DNA of 64,000 nt from Plasmodium malariae (Eukaryota > Apicomplexa > Aconoidasida > Haemosporida > Plasmodiidae), in assembly GCF_900090045.1 (NCBI RefSeq), contig NC_041780.1, positions 390,501-454,500 on the forward strand, written 5' to 3'. Position 1 is the first letter of the stretch; every line of letters starts with the position of its first letter. A model generated the notes under the pieces. It was given only the letters and a program-made list of their open reading frames with translations. It searched no databases and had not been told where the DNA came from. A program made the position numbers and the translations under genes. Below are positions 22,758 to 35,095 of the stretch, piece by piece.

Positions 22758-24140
22758 ATGTACGTTCCAAAAATATGGTTAAGAATTACCTTTGTACGGT
22801 TTTAATAACATAAAATTCGGTATTTTTTTTTTTTTTTTATATATGCAGATATAATTATATATATAAAAGTTTATTTCGTACAATTTAAAAAGGAAATAAT
22901 GAAATTATACGGGTTAAACGAAAATATATATACATATATATATATGTGTACACGTTAATAAAGTCTATTTTCATACTGCATATATGTTCACCAAATTTAG
23001 GTAACTTTCAAAATGAGTGCAAGCGAGAGCATCGGTACGAGGTTGACTGCAACTGCGACTGTGTGAGCATTATGTGGTGAATGTATTCCCTGTTTCCCTT
23101 TTAAAAAAAGGGGTAACCATATTCTTCTGTTACAATTTTTTTGGTGTTAATGAAATTACATATACCTAAGTGAGCTAATAAAAAAAATAAATAAATAAAA
23201 CAAATAGACGAAACGGATACGTGAAACAGATATGTGAAACGGATAATCGAAACAAAGGTCGCTTTCAAATTCTGCAAAGGTTTTAACACTCCCCAGACAT
23301 TGGCAATTCTGTTCACTCAATTAAACCGTTTAAACACTTTCTCTTAAAAGCATTCATTTGCTTTGAACGTTTTCCTCCGTAAATATGTTCGTCTATTTTT
23401 AAAGGATGGTAAGAACTACAAATTAGTTTAACATCATCTATTTATGTAATCTTTCCCCTTCTCTTCCCCATCGTGTTATTGTTCATGTCAACTTGAATTT
23501 CATACGAATTAGCATATAATAGAATCGGGCAGCACGGAGCCGGGTAAGAATATACGCATTTAGCCGCATGTGTTTATGCATACATACTCAAGTATTCACG
23601 TAATCATATTCTTTGTATTATTACCGTTGAACTTGTTCGTTATTGAAAAAAGTAAAACAAAATAAGAAGTGTATAACTAAGTTGAAGTATGTTGGAAAAT
23701 TAAAATTTTTTATAAAATGGGCAAATTTTTCGTGAAATTTTTATCATTTTCAATAAAAAAAATAAAATAAATAAATCAGCTAATTTTTCTATCTCTCATA
23801 TGATAACTTGAGTATAATATGAAAAATTCCAAAATGGGTTAACAAAAAAGGGAAAGAGGAAAATTTTCTTAAAATGCTGCTTTTTTTTTTTTTTTTTTTA
23901 TCTACTTCTACTAAAACAAGAATGCGTGATATGAATTAAAAAAAAACAAAAAAAACAAAAAAAACGAAAAAAATGACAATATGATAAAGGATAGAGAACA
24001 GCAAAAAAAAAAAAAAAAATAAATAAAATTAAAAAAACATTCATAATTTTATATATTGGGAAAGTATATGTCAATACGTACAATATAAGCGACGTTTGGT
24101 GGGCTTCTTCATGCCTTCATTTTGTTTCAATTTGATATAT

Positions 24141-24335
24141 TTTGCTTAATATTGCTCTATTTTGCTTAATATTGCTCTGTTTTGCTTAATATTGCTCTGT
24201 TTTGCTTAATATTGCTCTGTTTTGCTTAATATTGCTCTGTTTTGCTTAATATTGCTCTGTTTTGCTTAATATTGCTCTGTTTTGCTTAATATTGCTCTGT
24301 TTTGCTTAATATTGCTCTATTTCGCTTAATATTTC
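24141..24335. repeat. 20-bp minisatellite, nine near-perfect copies
   Basis: Nine consecutive copies of TTTGCTTAATATTGCTCTRT in perfect 20-bp register (24141-24320), only an A/G change at position 19 separating them, then a degenerate tenth copy. Confidence 0.92.
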
Positions 24336-24654
24336 TATATTTTTCTCAATTTTACTTAATTTTGTTTTACTGTATTTTACTCTTTTTGTTTGATTTTACC
24401 ACGTTCTAAGCGAATACTAGTATGCTGCAGTAAGCAAAGAAGAGATTTAAAGAAATAAAAATTTTAAATAGCTTTTTTGAACTTTTTTTTTCGAAACACA
24501 ACCAGGACATACAAATATACGCACATTTACGTGTACAGGAAATTGCGGACGATTGCATAGATATTTTTTTTTTTTTTTTTTTAATAGCATTTATTAATCT
24601 AAAAAAGATAAGAAGTAATGGCAGAAGCGAAAGGCTTCTCTTGACCATACGCAA

Positions 24655-24800
24655 CACACATACATACGAAACATACATACGAAACATACATACGAAACAT
24701 ACATACGAAACATACATACAAAACATACATACGAAACATACATACAAAACATACTTACATACGAAACATACATACAAAACATACTTACATACGAAACATA
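24655..24800. repeat. 13-bp minisatellite CGAAACATACATA
   Basis: About eleven copies of CGAAACATACATA (some with CAAAAC or an added CTTA) about 320 bp upstream of the NPL4 start. Open on both strands, giving false reading frames. Confidence 0.88.
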
Positions 24801-25116
24801 CTTACGTAAGAAACACGTACACGCACGTACGTAATAGTTACATGTAGATAATTGTCTACTAACCCACATGTCGGCCCCTTCCCACTATTGTTTTCCTTTA
24901 GCTTCTTTGATGTGAGCAAGTGCCCGAGTAGTAGAACAGCGTAGAGGCTGCACGGGCATATTAGAAGAACCTTGTTCCTGTACAATAATTGGCAAAAAAA
25001 AAAAAAAAAAGAGGATCAAAAAAGAGAAGCAGAAGGGGAGCAAAAAGGGAGGTAAAAAAAAAGAAATAAAAAGGAGGAAAAAAAAAGGTAAAAACGGACG
25101 TAAAAGCGGACGCAAG

Positions 25117-26637
25117 ATGAGTGGAATAATTGTAAGACTCAGATGCGAAATCGGGCTGTATCGCATCGAGGTGGATAAAAACAAAAAACTAATCGATTTG
25201 AAGAAGAAAATAGAAGAGCTGTTAAATGTGCCTACGGAAAAGCAAGAATTGTTCCTACTTGAAAATCCAAACGAAGCTTTATCAGATGATGCATGTACAT
25301 TGAGCACATATAAAATACAAAATGGGAGTATTGTTCAGCTAAGAAGTAAAGTAAAACCGATAGCTAATAAAAAAAGGGAAGAACGAAATGAAGGAATGAA
25401 AGGTAGCAACCCTAGTAAAACGTCTTTACAGAATGAACCAGTTAGTAAAAATTCATATTTTGAAGAGAAAAGCCAAAAAAAAATGGTGAATGATGATAAA
25501 GGGGGAACAGATTTTAATGGAAAAAAAGAGATAGATAATAAATCAAATAAGAAAAGCGAAAATGAACCAAATTTTAAATCGTTTGATTATTTTTTAAAAT
25601 TGAGGGGGTATAATACGACAGATCTTCCTCTAAATCTAGCTTACAAGTCGGTATATTTAATAAAAGGGCAATTTAATAAAATTCCATTAAGTATAACATT
25701 AAAACACCAGGAATATAGACATGTAGATCATTTAGAACTAATGAATGTAGAAGAGATAAAAAATTTTGTCAACTATTGGTGTTTTACCAATAATATGTTT
25801 GAACAAAGAGCTGGATGGATGTATGGTTATTATAAAGAAGATACACACTACAATTTAGGAATAAGAGCAGTATGTGAGTGCATATATGAACCTCCACAAA
25901 TTAATGAAAATAATAAAATAAAACTTCTCTCAGACGATTTTATCGATTCTGTTGATTTAATTGCGGAAAGATTAGGTTTAGAAAGAATTGGTTGGATCTT
26001 TACACATTTACCAAGAAAAGAATATTTAACATCAGATGAGGTAGTACATATAGCTAAATTACAGCTAGCTAATATAAAAAAAAATATGCATTATACAAAT
26101 TATAGTGTATCAAACTTTATTACATGTACTATATCACCAGATCCAATGTTAAGTAATGAACCTGTAACTAATGCTTTTATGGTGTCGGATTTAGGAATGG
26201 CATTAATTAGAGACAATTTAATTGAAGAAAATCAAACAGACCCTTCACATGTACAGTTAAGAAATCCAAATAAAAATGAATTACTACCACAAATTTTAGA
26301 AGGCGGAAAAGAAACCAATAAGTTTGATACTGACTGGTTTATTGTACGTGTTAATGAATCCGCACCCAAAAATATTCGATCTATTTTTAAAAATTTTCAT
26401 TTCCCTAGAGAAAATAGAGTTAATGCACAAACTGTTTTTGATGTCAAAGAGTATTTTGCAAGTACTAAACTGGAAAGAGGTACCAACGGAAATTTTAGAT
26501 GTTCAGATTTTCATCTTATTTTATTTGTATCTAAAGTTCTAGATATTGAAACAGCACTTGCTTTATGTGATGCTGCATTAAACAAAAAGGAAATTGATCC
26601 AATAATGGAGGAGATTCTTACCTCCGTGAAAGTCTAA
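25117..26637 (+). CDS. NPL4: NPL4, ubiquitin-binding cofactor of CDC48/p97
   Basis: Single exon, 506 residues. Residues 1-75 form a ubiquitin-like UBX-type fold as in other NPL4 proteins, which binds the CDC48 N domain. A charged linker (about 80-155) leads to the conserved NPL4 region (about 160-500), including ITLKHQEYRHVDH (R201-H205), a catalytically dead MPN fold with GWMYG and IGWIFTHLPR, and ISPDP. With UFD1, NPL4 threads ubiquitylated substrates into CDC48 for ERAD and chromatin extraction. Oddity: the NPL4 zinc finger that normally precedes ITL (with CxxC in GICSKCQ) is replaced by KGQFNKIPLS (183-192), with no cysteine pair, and there is no C-terminal NZF finger. The start is set by the only nearby ATG after a purine-rich leader. 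Convergent with CAF40. Confidence 0.88.
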   Translation: MSGIIVRLRCEIGLYRIEVDKNKKLIDLKKKIEELLNVPTEKQELFLLENPNEALSDDACTLSTYKIQNGSIVQLRSKVKPIANKKREERNEGMKGSNPSKTSLQNEPVSKNSYFEEKSQKKMVNDDKGGTDFNGKKEIDNKSNKKSENEPNFKSFDYFLKLRGYNTTDLPLNLAYKSVYLIKGQFNKIPLSITLKHQEYRHVDHLELMNVEEIKNFVNYWCFTNNMFEQRAGWMYGYYKEDTHYNLGIRAVCECIYEPPQINENNKIKLLSDDFIDSVDLIAERLGLERIGWIFTHLPRKEYLTSDEVVHIAKLQLANIKKNMHYTNYSVSNFITCTISPDPMLSNEPVTNAFMVSDLGMALIRDNLIEENQTDPSHVQLRNPNKNELLPQILEGGKETNKFDTDWFIVRVNESAPKNIRSIFKNFHFPRENRVNAQTVFDVKEYFASTKLERGTNGNFRCSDFHLILFVSKVLDIETALALCDAALNKKEIDPIMEEILTSVKV

Positions 26638-27374
26638 CGCAAATGGGCACGAGCATGCGCATGGACATATATATATATATATATATATTTGTATATTTAT
26701 ATATATTCATATTTGTATATTTATATGTATAGTTATATGTATATTTATATGTATATACAAATTAGTGCATGCGCACATGCGGCGTGTGGGAGACGGACTT
26801 CCGTACGTGTGTGTACATAATTTATTTGATGTAAATTTTTATTTTAAAAGTTGCAAATTGTGTCAAAAAATAAGACTTACTACTTCGACACATTTCCCTG
26901 TTCCCTTTCTCCTTTTAACAGGAATTATTTTTAACAAATAATAAAAATAAAAAAAAAAAAAATATATCAAAAAAAAGTAAATATATCTCTACTCAACTGG
27001 TCATCATGTTGTATTACTATCCTTCCAAAACAGAAGCGCGGTTATGCAAATTTGAGTTGCCGCAGTTGATATATATAAAAAGGGAAAAAAAAAAAAATAG
27101 AAAAAGGAAAAAAGAAAAAAGAAAAAAGAAAAAAAAGGTAGTTTATTCGCTACACCGTCATTTTACTTCTTATCGCCTGATCATGTCAGGTAATTAAAGA
27201 GGAAAAAAAAAAAAAAAAAAAAAAGTAAAAAGATGAATATGTACTAATATGCATACACTTATACGTGTGTACATATAATATGGCCACTTAAAATTTTCAT
27301 TGAGAAGCTTCTCATCCCCCCAGTTGAAAATAAGATAAATGTTGTAGCTCCATTACGTGAATCAGTTAGTGTTA

Positions 27375-27580
27375 AGTTGCACATATAGACGATAATAGAT
27401 TACAACGAACAACAGTAGATAACAACAGACAACAAAAGATAACAATAGATAACAATAGACAATGATGGACAACGATAGACCACGATATTCAACGATATTC
27501 AACGATAGACCACGATAGACCACGATAAACCACGATATACAACGATGGACAACGATATGCAACGGTTGACAATGATGGAC
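27375..27580. repeat. 10-bp minisatellite (M)ACGATAGAC
   Basis: About 20 degenerate copies of a 10-bp unit (AACAATAGAC, CACGATAGAC, AACGATATTC, AACGATGGAC). Noncoding; produces a spurious minus-strand frame. Confidence 0.82.
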
Positions 27581-28132
27581 AAGACAATTTTTTAAAATAG
27601 AACGAATTTGACATGCGCGTTTATTTATATATATGTATATATATACATATACGGGGGTGCTAAAGTTGAGCATTTTTACTTAAAAAAAAAAAAAAGATAA
27701 TAAAATTATACACTGCTGTGAAAAATTAATTACAGAAAAATAAGAAAAAAAAAAAAGAAGCATTCACTCATAAATGATAATTAAACAATATATTTTAAAA
27801 TAAATCATTCAAATGATAATTTTTGTCTTTTCTACATTTGGTAAATATGTCAAAGAGTGATGAAATGAAAGAGCAAAAAAAAATGAAAACGTAAAAAAAT
27901 GAAAAAATAAAACTACATATATAATATAAACATGAAGTCACGTACGCATATAAGCACACAGATAAGCACAAAAAAAGAAAAAAAAAAAAAAGTTCATCAA
28001 AATTACATTCGATGGTTCTCTTTAAATATTCTAAAAAAATTGCAAAAAAAAGGGTAGCAAGGAGTTTGAAAAAAAGGAAGCGAAAAAACTCTAAACAACA
28101 ATATTAAACAAAAAAATTAAAAAAAAAAAAAA

Positions 28133-28230
28133 AATACAAAGATACAAAGATACAAATATACAAAGATACAAAGATACAAATATACAAAGATACAAAGATA
28201 CAAATATACAAAGATACATAGATACAAAGA
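28133..28230. repeat. 8/9-bp repeat ATACAAAG
   Basis: About ten copies of ATACAAAG/ATACAAATA with a three-unit (about 25-bp) superperiod, 3' of CAF40. Confidence 0.8.
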
Positions 28231-28459
28231 TATGAATATATTTATATGTATATATATAGTTATATATATATATACGCCTCTATACACATGCACGTACATA
28301 TATGCACCCGCAGGCACCTTTTACTAGTAATGTGGAAATAACAAGGAAGCAAAAAGATTAATTCTTCCTTGTAAAGGATTTACGATAAATGAAATTTAAA
28401 GCGTCCGCCTTTGTGATAATGTGCACAGGTGTTCTTACAAGCGTACATTTAAAAAAAAT

Positions 28460-31006
28460 CTACTGCTTACTTTTATTAATGTTATTATTGCTATTACTGC
28501 TATGACTGCTATTGTTATTACTGCTATTGTTATTACTGCTATTGTTATTACTGCTATTGTTATTACTGCTATTGTTATTACTGCTATTGTTATTACTGCC
28601 ATTGTTATTACTGCTATTGTTATTACTGCCATTGTTATTACTGCTACTGTTATTACTTCCATTGTTATGACTGCCATTGTTATGACTGCCATTGTTATCA
28701 TTGCTATTACTGTTATCAATGCTATTGCTGTTATCATTGCTATTGCTGTTATCATTGATATTGCTGTTATTACTGCTAATACTGCTATTATTGCTACTGT
28801 TGTTACTATTGCTATTATTCTTCTTATTACCATTATTACTATTATTGCTGCTATTCGTGCTGCTGGCGATGCTATTATTACTGATATTATTATCATGTGT
28901 GTTCGGTGCATTTGCCTTGGGATTGTTGTCGGAAGCATTATTTGGAATGTTGCATGGAGCAGTACTGAGTACATTGTTCGGTAGATCATTTGGAGAGCCC
29001 TTTGAGGAGTCATTTGTGGTACTACTCGATAACACATTGTTACTAACTTTGTTTTCATTACTAATAGCATTATTGCTGTTTGAGTTTATTACGCTTTTGC
29101 TATTTAATTTGTCCTTAAACGTGTTGTTACTACTACTGTTAGTACCTCCACTAGCACCGCTGCTAATACCAACATTACTAACGTTGTTGTGTGCAGCATT
29201 ACCTTCATTCATATTAGAAGCAACAACGTTCAAATTGTTGTAACTGTTTTTCGACAAGCAGCTGTTAACAATGTTAACATTTACATTATGGTTTCCAACA
29301 ATGTAACTACCAACCTGGTTACTGCTAACATTATGGTTACCCCCAGTCTGACTTCCACCACTTTGTGTGCTCAAATTATTAGCACTGGCGTTAGTGGTAC
29401 CCTCCTCATGGCTATTTATATTGTAAAGCAGCTGTAGTAGCCATTTTTTGGTATATGGATCTTCTTTTAAGCAAGGAATAAAAGCTTTATTAATATGTCT
29501 AAGTGATTCAGGTAAACAATATTTTAAAGCTTCTAACGCTCTAGGGTTTTCAGACAGTCTTAAATAACAACGCACAATGTGTTTCAGTAATCTTGATGAC
29601 GGATTATCAACTAAAGAATTAACCATATTTGATAGAACAGTAGATACAGCATAAAATCTTTCAGGAGTAGCACAAATATAATTTAAACCAACTTCATCTA
29701 TAAGAATTTTTTGAACAATAAATGTAGCTACTGTTTTTGACAACTCATTTCCTGTCTCCATTATTCGCAAACATAAAGGGATAATTTCTGTTTGTAATAA
29801 AAAATTAATAACATCTGGGTTATCTACTTTAACTAATGCACCTATTACACCTAATGATGTTAAACGCAAATATTCAAATGGTCTATTTTTTGACTCAGCG
29901 TTTAGAAATGGATAAAGAAATAAGGGTATATGTGCATTCAAAAAATGTTGTTTTGTTTCTGGATGGGATGCGACACACTGTAGCAATGCTAATGAATTAC
30001 ATACTCTATTAGATGATGATGTAGTTAATAATGGCGGTGATAACTGTGGATATATTGACACTATCTCTTGTAATAATGTTGTTATAGTACCAAAAGAATT
30101 CCATAATACTGGTGCGATATCATGATATGTTTCTCTTTTCCTTGATAACTCAAGTAATGCATTTTCTCGTTTTTCAGAGAAACATAAATCAAACACTAAC
30201 TGATATACCTTTTTCTTTTCCTCATCTTCATTTGTACCACCACGAATATGTGCCATATTATTCAAATGAGTGTTACCTGTCAGGTTGTTGTTACTTTGAT
30301 CGTTCGAGGGTATATCACTGTAGCTTTTGCTGTTCATACTGTGTACGCCTCCAACACCGCCAACATTGCTAACACCTCCAACATTGCTAACACCTCCAAC
30401 ATTGCTAACACCTCCAACATTACCAACACTGCTAACACCGCCAACACTGCTAACACCGCCAACACTGCTAACACCTCCAACATTGCCAACACCTCCAACA
30501 TTGCCAACACCTCCAACATTGCCAACACCGCCAACACTGCTTATATTGTTCATGCTGTGCACACTGCTAACACCGCCCATGTTTCCCATGGTATTTACGC
30601 CATTAACACCGCCAGCAATATTGTTCATGCTGTGAATGTTCATACTGTGACCACTCATACTATGGCCGTTCATACTATGAGCACCCATACCATGGCTGTT
30701 CATATTGTGTACACCCATGCCATGGCTATTCATATTGTGTACGCCCATACCATGAGTGTTTATATTGTTATTTATAATATTTTGCATATTTCCATGATTC
30801 ATATTATTTCCCGGTACCACTGACGAGTTGTTATGAGCAAAGTTGCTATGGTTAAGACTACTTGTATTTGCGTTATGGTGGTGATACATGCTATTTCTAC
30901 TGTTCAGGCTATTTCCTTTGTTAACACTGTTCATGCTGTTCATATTACTCATACTGCTCGAGTTATTCATTTTATGTGCATTTATTAAACCATCGTTGTT
31001 CATCAT
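28460..31006 (-). CDS. CAF40: CAF40 (RCD1/CNOT9), CCR4-NOT complex subunit
   Basis: Single exon, 848 residues, start ATG at 31006. The conserved armadillo-repeat RCD1 core occupies about residues 264-532: [10 protein letters not shown]..., then helices with LAPVLW-like [55 protein letters not shown] and the end [12 protein letters not shown]. This core binds tryptophan-containing motifs of NOT1 and translational repressors in the CCR4-NOT deadenylase complex, controlling mRNA decay. The core is almost unchanged from human CNOT9, whereas the flanks are Plasmodium low complexity: a Gly/Met/Val/Asn N terminus with an NVGGVS repeat (30340-30545) and an Asn/Ser C terminus (28470-28860). Both flanks more than double the usual length of about 300. 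The repeats keep other frames open, giving long false frames on both strands. Confidence 0.93.
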   Translation of the reverse strand: MMNNDGLINAHKMNNSSSMSNMNSMNSVNKGNSLNSRNSMYHHHNANTSSLNHSNFAHNNSSVVPGNNMNHGNMQNIINNNINTHGMGVHNMNSHGMGVHNMNSHGMGAHSMNGHSMSGHSMNIHSMNNIAGGVNGVNTMGNMGGVSSVHSMNNISSVGGVGNVGGVGNVGGVGNVGGVSSVGGVSSVGGVSSVGNVGGVSNVGGVSNVGGVSNVGGVGGVHSMNSKSYSDIPSNDQSNNNLTGNTHLNNMAHIRGGTNEDEEKKKVYQLVFDLCFSEKRENALLELSRKRETYHDIAPVLWNSFGTITTLLQEIVSIYPQLSPPLLTTSSSNRVCNSLALLQCVASHPETKQHFLNAHIPLFLYPFLNAESKNRPFEYLRLTSLGVIGALVKVDNPDVINFLLQTEIIPLCLRIMETGNELSKTVATFIVQKILIDEVGLNYICATPERFYAVSTVLSNMVNSLVDNPSSRLLKHIVRCYLRLSENPRALEALKYCLPESLRHINKAFIPCLKEDPYTKKWLLQLLYNINSHEEGTTNASANNLSTQSGGSQTGGNHNVSSNQVGSYIVGNHNVNVNIVNSCLSKNSYNNLNVVASNMNEGNAAHNNVSNVGISSGASGGTNSSSNNTFKDKLNSKSVINSNSNNAISNENKVSNNVLSSSTTNDSSKGSPNDLPNNVLSTAPCNIPNNASDNNPKANAPNTHDNNISNNSIASSTNSSNNSNNGNKKNNSNSNNSSNNSSISSNNSNINDNSNSNDNSNSIDNSNSNDNNGSHNNGSHNNGSNNSSSNNNGSNNNSSNNNGSNNNSSNNNSSNNNSSNNNSSNNNSSNNNSSHSSNSNNNINKSKQ

Positions 31007-32955
31007 ATTTCAAAATAATTCAACTTTTGTAAAAGGGAAAGTAAAAGAGAGGGAAAATGATATATCATCTAACTACAAACTAGCCGGACTATGTTTCACA
31101 GTCTTTTAGTATATTTTACTTAAAAAAAAAAAAAAAAAAAAAAAGAAAAGATTTATTCAGGAATTTTACTTTTTATACGTTACACGTTATGAACTATATT
31201 ATATGTACATGTATATATATGTTTATATGATACACTTTTCATCAAAAAAAAAAAAAAAAATGTTTATTCTATCTTTTCAAGAAATATACATTTATATTTC
31301 GATTATTGTGCTATTATCTTTTCCTTTTGCATGCTATTACTTTTCATGATATAAATTTTTTTTTTTTTTTTTTTTTCCTTTTTCCTTCTTTTCGTATTTT
31401 TCCTTTTTGATGTTTCTTTTTTTTTAATATATATCTTTATGCTATATATACTATTTTTTCCTTTCCTATCCGTTTTTCCCGGTTTTGCATCTTTTTTTTT
31501 TTTTTTTTTCTTTTCATTTACTATGCATATAAAGGGTTATACACAGCGATTTTATTTATGCTTTCTAAACTCGAAAGTATGTTAGCAAAAGATAATATAG
31601 GTATGTAGTGTAAAAGTGTATGCAAGGCGTATATAATATGCATACATATAATATACATACATATAATATACATACGTGCAATATACATATATACATATAC
31701 ATTTTGTTCTTAATATGTACATACATGTATAAATATTCACATATATGCTAATGTGCATGTGTAATTTTATGGATATATAAGTGCGAACTACGCATACTAT
31801 ATGGTACGTAATACAGTGTACAATGAAGTTCATAATATGGGAAAAAATTGTGCTTAGTTTTTTTCTCTTCCTACGTTTTACTCTTCAAAAATGCGCTTTT
31901 ACAAATTAATTTTTGAAATTTTGTTTTCTTTTTCCATTCGGTTTTGTAAAGTAATTCTTTAAGAGAAAAATAGATAAGGAAAAATGAAATTAGAAAAATA
32001 GAAAAAAGAAAGGAAAAACTGCAAAAAGGAAGGAAAAACGGCAAAAAGGAAGAAAAACGGTAAAAAGGAAGAAAAACGGTAAAAAGGAAGAAAAACGGTA
32101 AAAATAAAAAGGAAAAATGAAAAAATGGAAAAAAAAAAAAAGAAAGAAATTCTATAAAAGAAACAAAAAAAAAATTCATTTTTCTTATACGGAAAGTTTA
32201 TTTTTTTTTTTTTTTTTGTTATAATTCTCCCCCTTCTTTTCCTTTGAATATAATGCCTTTCCAAATTTTTCGTTTATATTCCCATTGTCCTAAATATATA
32301 TACATACATATATATATAGAGAAGTAGTGGTCATTTTTAAGTTCTTTTTATTTTTTTTTTAAAATACCCTCTTTAACTACATCAGTTGCTTTACAAATTT
32401 TTCATTGAATGATGTTTTAGATTAGGGGAATAATAGAAATTCGTAAGACTATATGTATTTTTATGCAGAATCGACAGTTATGGGAATGGGAAAAGATATC
32501 AAAATTTACAAATTATTTATTTGGACATTCGTTATATTGTAATTTTTTTTTTTTTTTTTATTACAAAAATGCGTGAATTAACGTGCCCACAGCTGAGTAA
32601 TTATTGGTTTAATATTTTTTAAAAAGTGTATACATATATGTAAGTATACATGTATGCATGTATTTGTGAATGTATACATATATTTATATGTAGAGGCATG
32701 TATTTACTTCTTATAATGCAAGCTCATCGTTATTTGAAATTTGAATTTTCAATTTTTTTTTTTTTTTTTTCTGGGGGAAGAATAGAGTATTTCATGAAAA
32801 TGATGAAAAGGAACTTAAAAGGATGAGCATTTCTATCTTTTTTTTTTTATTTTCAAAAAAAAAGAAAATAAAAGAACATACATTTTATGTGAAAACCCTT
32901 TTTATATTTATATTTATTTATTTATTTTTTTAATTCTACATAAAAAATTTACAGA

Positions 32956-33306
32956 TTGATGATGACGTCATTTTTGCATAACTGTATATATTTGTTATAT
33001 TTTATTATGCAGAAAATTATATTATATATAATTGAATGCAGGCATATTTTTATCGTTTTGGTTTTTACTGTGTATTTTTGTTTTTCCTTTATATTATTTA
33101 GAAGGGTTCACGTGTTTATTAAGTTTATTTCACGTAAACTTGTAAAACTTTATTCTTCTTCCCTCAGTTTTAATGGATTAATGTTTACGCTTCAACTCCT
33201 TCGTGAATCGGGTGTTCATGCGCACCCATCCATATTAGCATATATATATATCCATACATACATATATATATGTATGTTCCATACGCATATGTGGACCCGT
33301 GTGTAA
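32956..33306 (+). other. Unassigned small open frame, 116 codons
   Basis: ATG-initiated frame with two hydrophobic stretches and a basic, more soluble segment (SRKLVKLYSSS...), ending in TATA-derived residues. Composition is closer to coding than its surroundings, but there are no homologues I recognise and no splice context. It may be a lineage-specific small membrane protein, UTR sequence or chance. Confidence 0.2.
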
Positions 33307-34059
33307 CTTTTTTTTTTTATATAATCGTTACTTCAATTATATGATATACCACGGAAATGTTTGCTTAAAGGAGTAGTGACAGAGTCCTAATGTTTATTTG
33401 TCTACTTGTTTATATCTCTATAAGTTTTTACATTTGTATGTTTATGTGTTTATACATGTGTTGTTAATTAACATGTGGGAAGGGTAAAAGGGTTTTCTCA
33501 TTTTTCATTTATTGCTTTTTGAATTAACCATATTTAAACATGGTAAAAATGTCAAAGTCAGTTGTAATTCTTTTTTTTTTTTTTTTTCTTTTATGTTAAT
33601 ATATTATAATGCAACATTGAAAAATGGATTTAGAGGATGAACACATTGACGTGCAAAAATAAAATTTACGATGTATTTCATATAATTAATAAACAATTTA
33701 AATTTTATTTTTTAAGTAAAATGAGCTGTAAAAAATGCCACATGTGTTAGAAAACATTTAGATGATTAAAATTTTGTATATCATAGTTCGACGGAGCAAA
33801 TTTTTTAGAATGGAGCATATGCATATAACAACTATACCGTCTTGCAAAAAAAACGAAAAAAAAACAAAAAAAAAACAAAAAGAAATAATCTGAACGAGTA
33901 AAGGGCAGACTTTTACGTATGTGCGTGTTTGCACATACATACATATGTCCATACTTTTGTTTATTCACGCGTAAACACCCATAACGACGAGTAATAGTGA
34001 ATGAGTCGTTTTCAGGTGGAGAAGAAAAAAAAAAAAAAAAAATATATATGCATATACAC

Positions 34060-34320
34060 ACACAAATACAAATACATATACACACACAAATACAAATACA
34101 TATACACACACAAAAACAAATACTTATACACACACAAAAACAGATACTTATACATACACAAATACATATATATATACACACACAAAAACAAATACTTATA
34201 CATACACAAATACATATATATATACACACACAATAACAAATACTTATACACACACAAAAACAAATACTTATATACACACAAAAACAAATACTTATACACA
34301 CACAAAAACAAGTACACATA
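34060..34320. repeat. About 22-bp minisatellite (CA-rich)
   Basis: About twelve copies of a 22- to 24-bp unit built from ACACACAAAAACAAATACTTAT. Open in several frames on both strands with Y/T/H/K- or V/C/I-rich peptides; not a gene. Confidence 0.85.
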
Positions 34321-34924
34321 CCCTTACACAATTATGTTTTTCCTTTGAGAAATTGAACTATTTGATGTAAATTTTTGCATCTCACGCGTATATATATGTA
34401 TACATATATATATACATACACTGTTGAGAACTTCTGCGTACACGTACAAGGTTATACATATTTGACAGGATAAAATTTTTTCAAAAATTATGTAGATATA
34501 AAAAAAATGCGATTAACAAATTGCAAATTTTAGGAAAAATTATTTTTACTTTCAAGTTGTAAAATAAAAAGTACATAAATCAATTTGGCAGTTAATTTTT
34601 TTTTATTTTTTAACTGAAAAATTACACTCACAATATATACTGTAGTGTGTAAAACAAATTCAATAACAAGAAAAAAAAAAAATAATAATATACGTAAAAT
34701 TGGGAAATTGGGAAATTGGGAAATTGGGAATTATGGAAATTATGGAGATTATGGAAAATTTTTTAAAAGGAAGAAAAACTGAGTACTTTAATTTATTATT
34801 TTTTTTTTAAGTAAAAAAATAAAAAAATTATTAGTAGAATATTGAAATTATGTACGAGGACGTCATTGTCTGATAATAGACGCTCAGGTGAATGCCTTAA
34901 GCAGCAGCAATTACGTTTTTCTTT

Positions 34925-35095
34925 CGTGTTCGTTCCGTTTCATTCGTTCTTTTTCATTCGTTCCTTTTTATTCGTACTTGTTCATTCGTTCTTTTTTATT
35001 TGTTCCTTTTTATTCGTACTTTTTCATTCGTTCTTTTTTATTTGTTCCTTTTTATTCGTACTTTTTCATTCGTTCCTTTTTATTTGTTCTTTTTT
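34925..35095. repeat. TTCATTCGTTCTTTTT minisatellite
   Basis: About a dozen 13- to 16-bp units alternating TTCATTCGTTC, TTTTTATTCGTAC and TTTTATTTGTTCC. Noncoding. Confidence 0.82.

Larger units (their letters stand above)
18905..25116. other. Long divergent intergenic region App1-domain gene / NPL4
   Basis: 6.2 kb with no recognised gene. Contents in order: TATG/TACG runs near the App1 start, a TA microsatellite (19274-19320) and TATT run, GTATGTACGCAT repeats (19685-19880), a 12-bp AACTACAAATAT array (20053-20165), long poly-T (20937-21010), a 15-bp array (21465-21532), TGTATG repeats (22500-22757), a 20-bp array (24141-24335) and a 13-bp array (24655-24800). Two minus-strand islands have coding-like composition (21009-21140, 23101-23316). 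Both promoters must lie here. Confidence 0.6.
26638..28459. other. Convergent intergenic region NPL4 / CAF40
   Basis: 3' flanks of two converging genes. Contains a TATA run and TTTATATGTATA repeats (26668-26755), A tracts, a purine run (27090-27140), a 10-bp array of CACGATAGAC/AACGATAGAC units (27375-27580) and a 27-bp array of ATACAAAG units (28133-28230). A 63-codon + frame at 27006-27197 crosses the purine run and is not convincing. Confidence 0.6.

Noticed and set aside
23500..23560. GC-richer patch (GGGCAGCACGGAGCCGGG), considered as a structured RNA
   Set aside because: No tRNA-like cloverleaf, no box motifs, and no known RNA recognised.
28421..28984. 187-codon + strand frame (Ile/Val/Thr/Ala repeats)
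   Set aside because: Antisense shadow of the CAF40 Asn/Ser repeat.
33747..34348. Long + and - frames in the 33.7-34.3 kb CA-rich array
   Set aside because: Open only because the repeat unit lacks stops; composition is purely repetitive.
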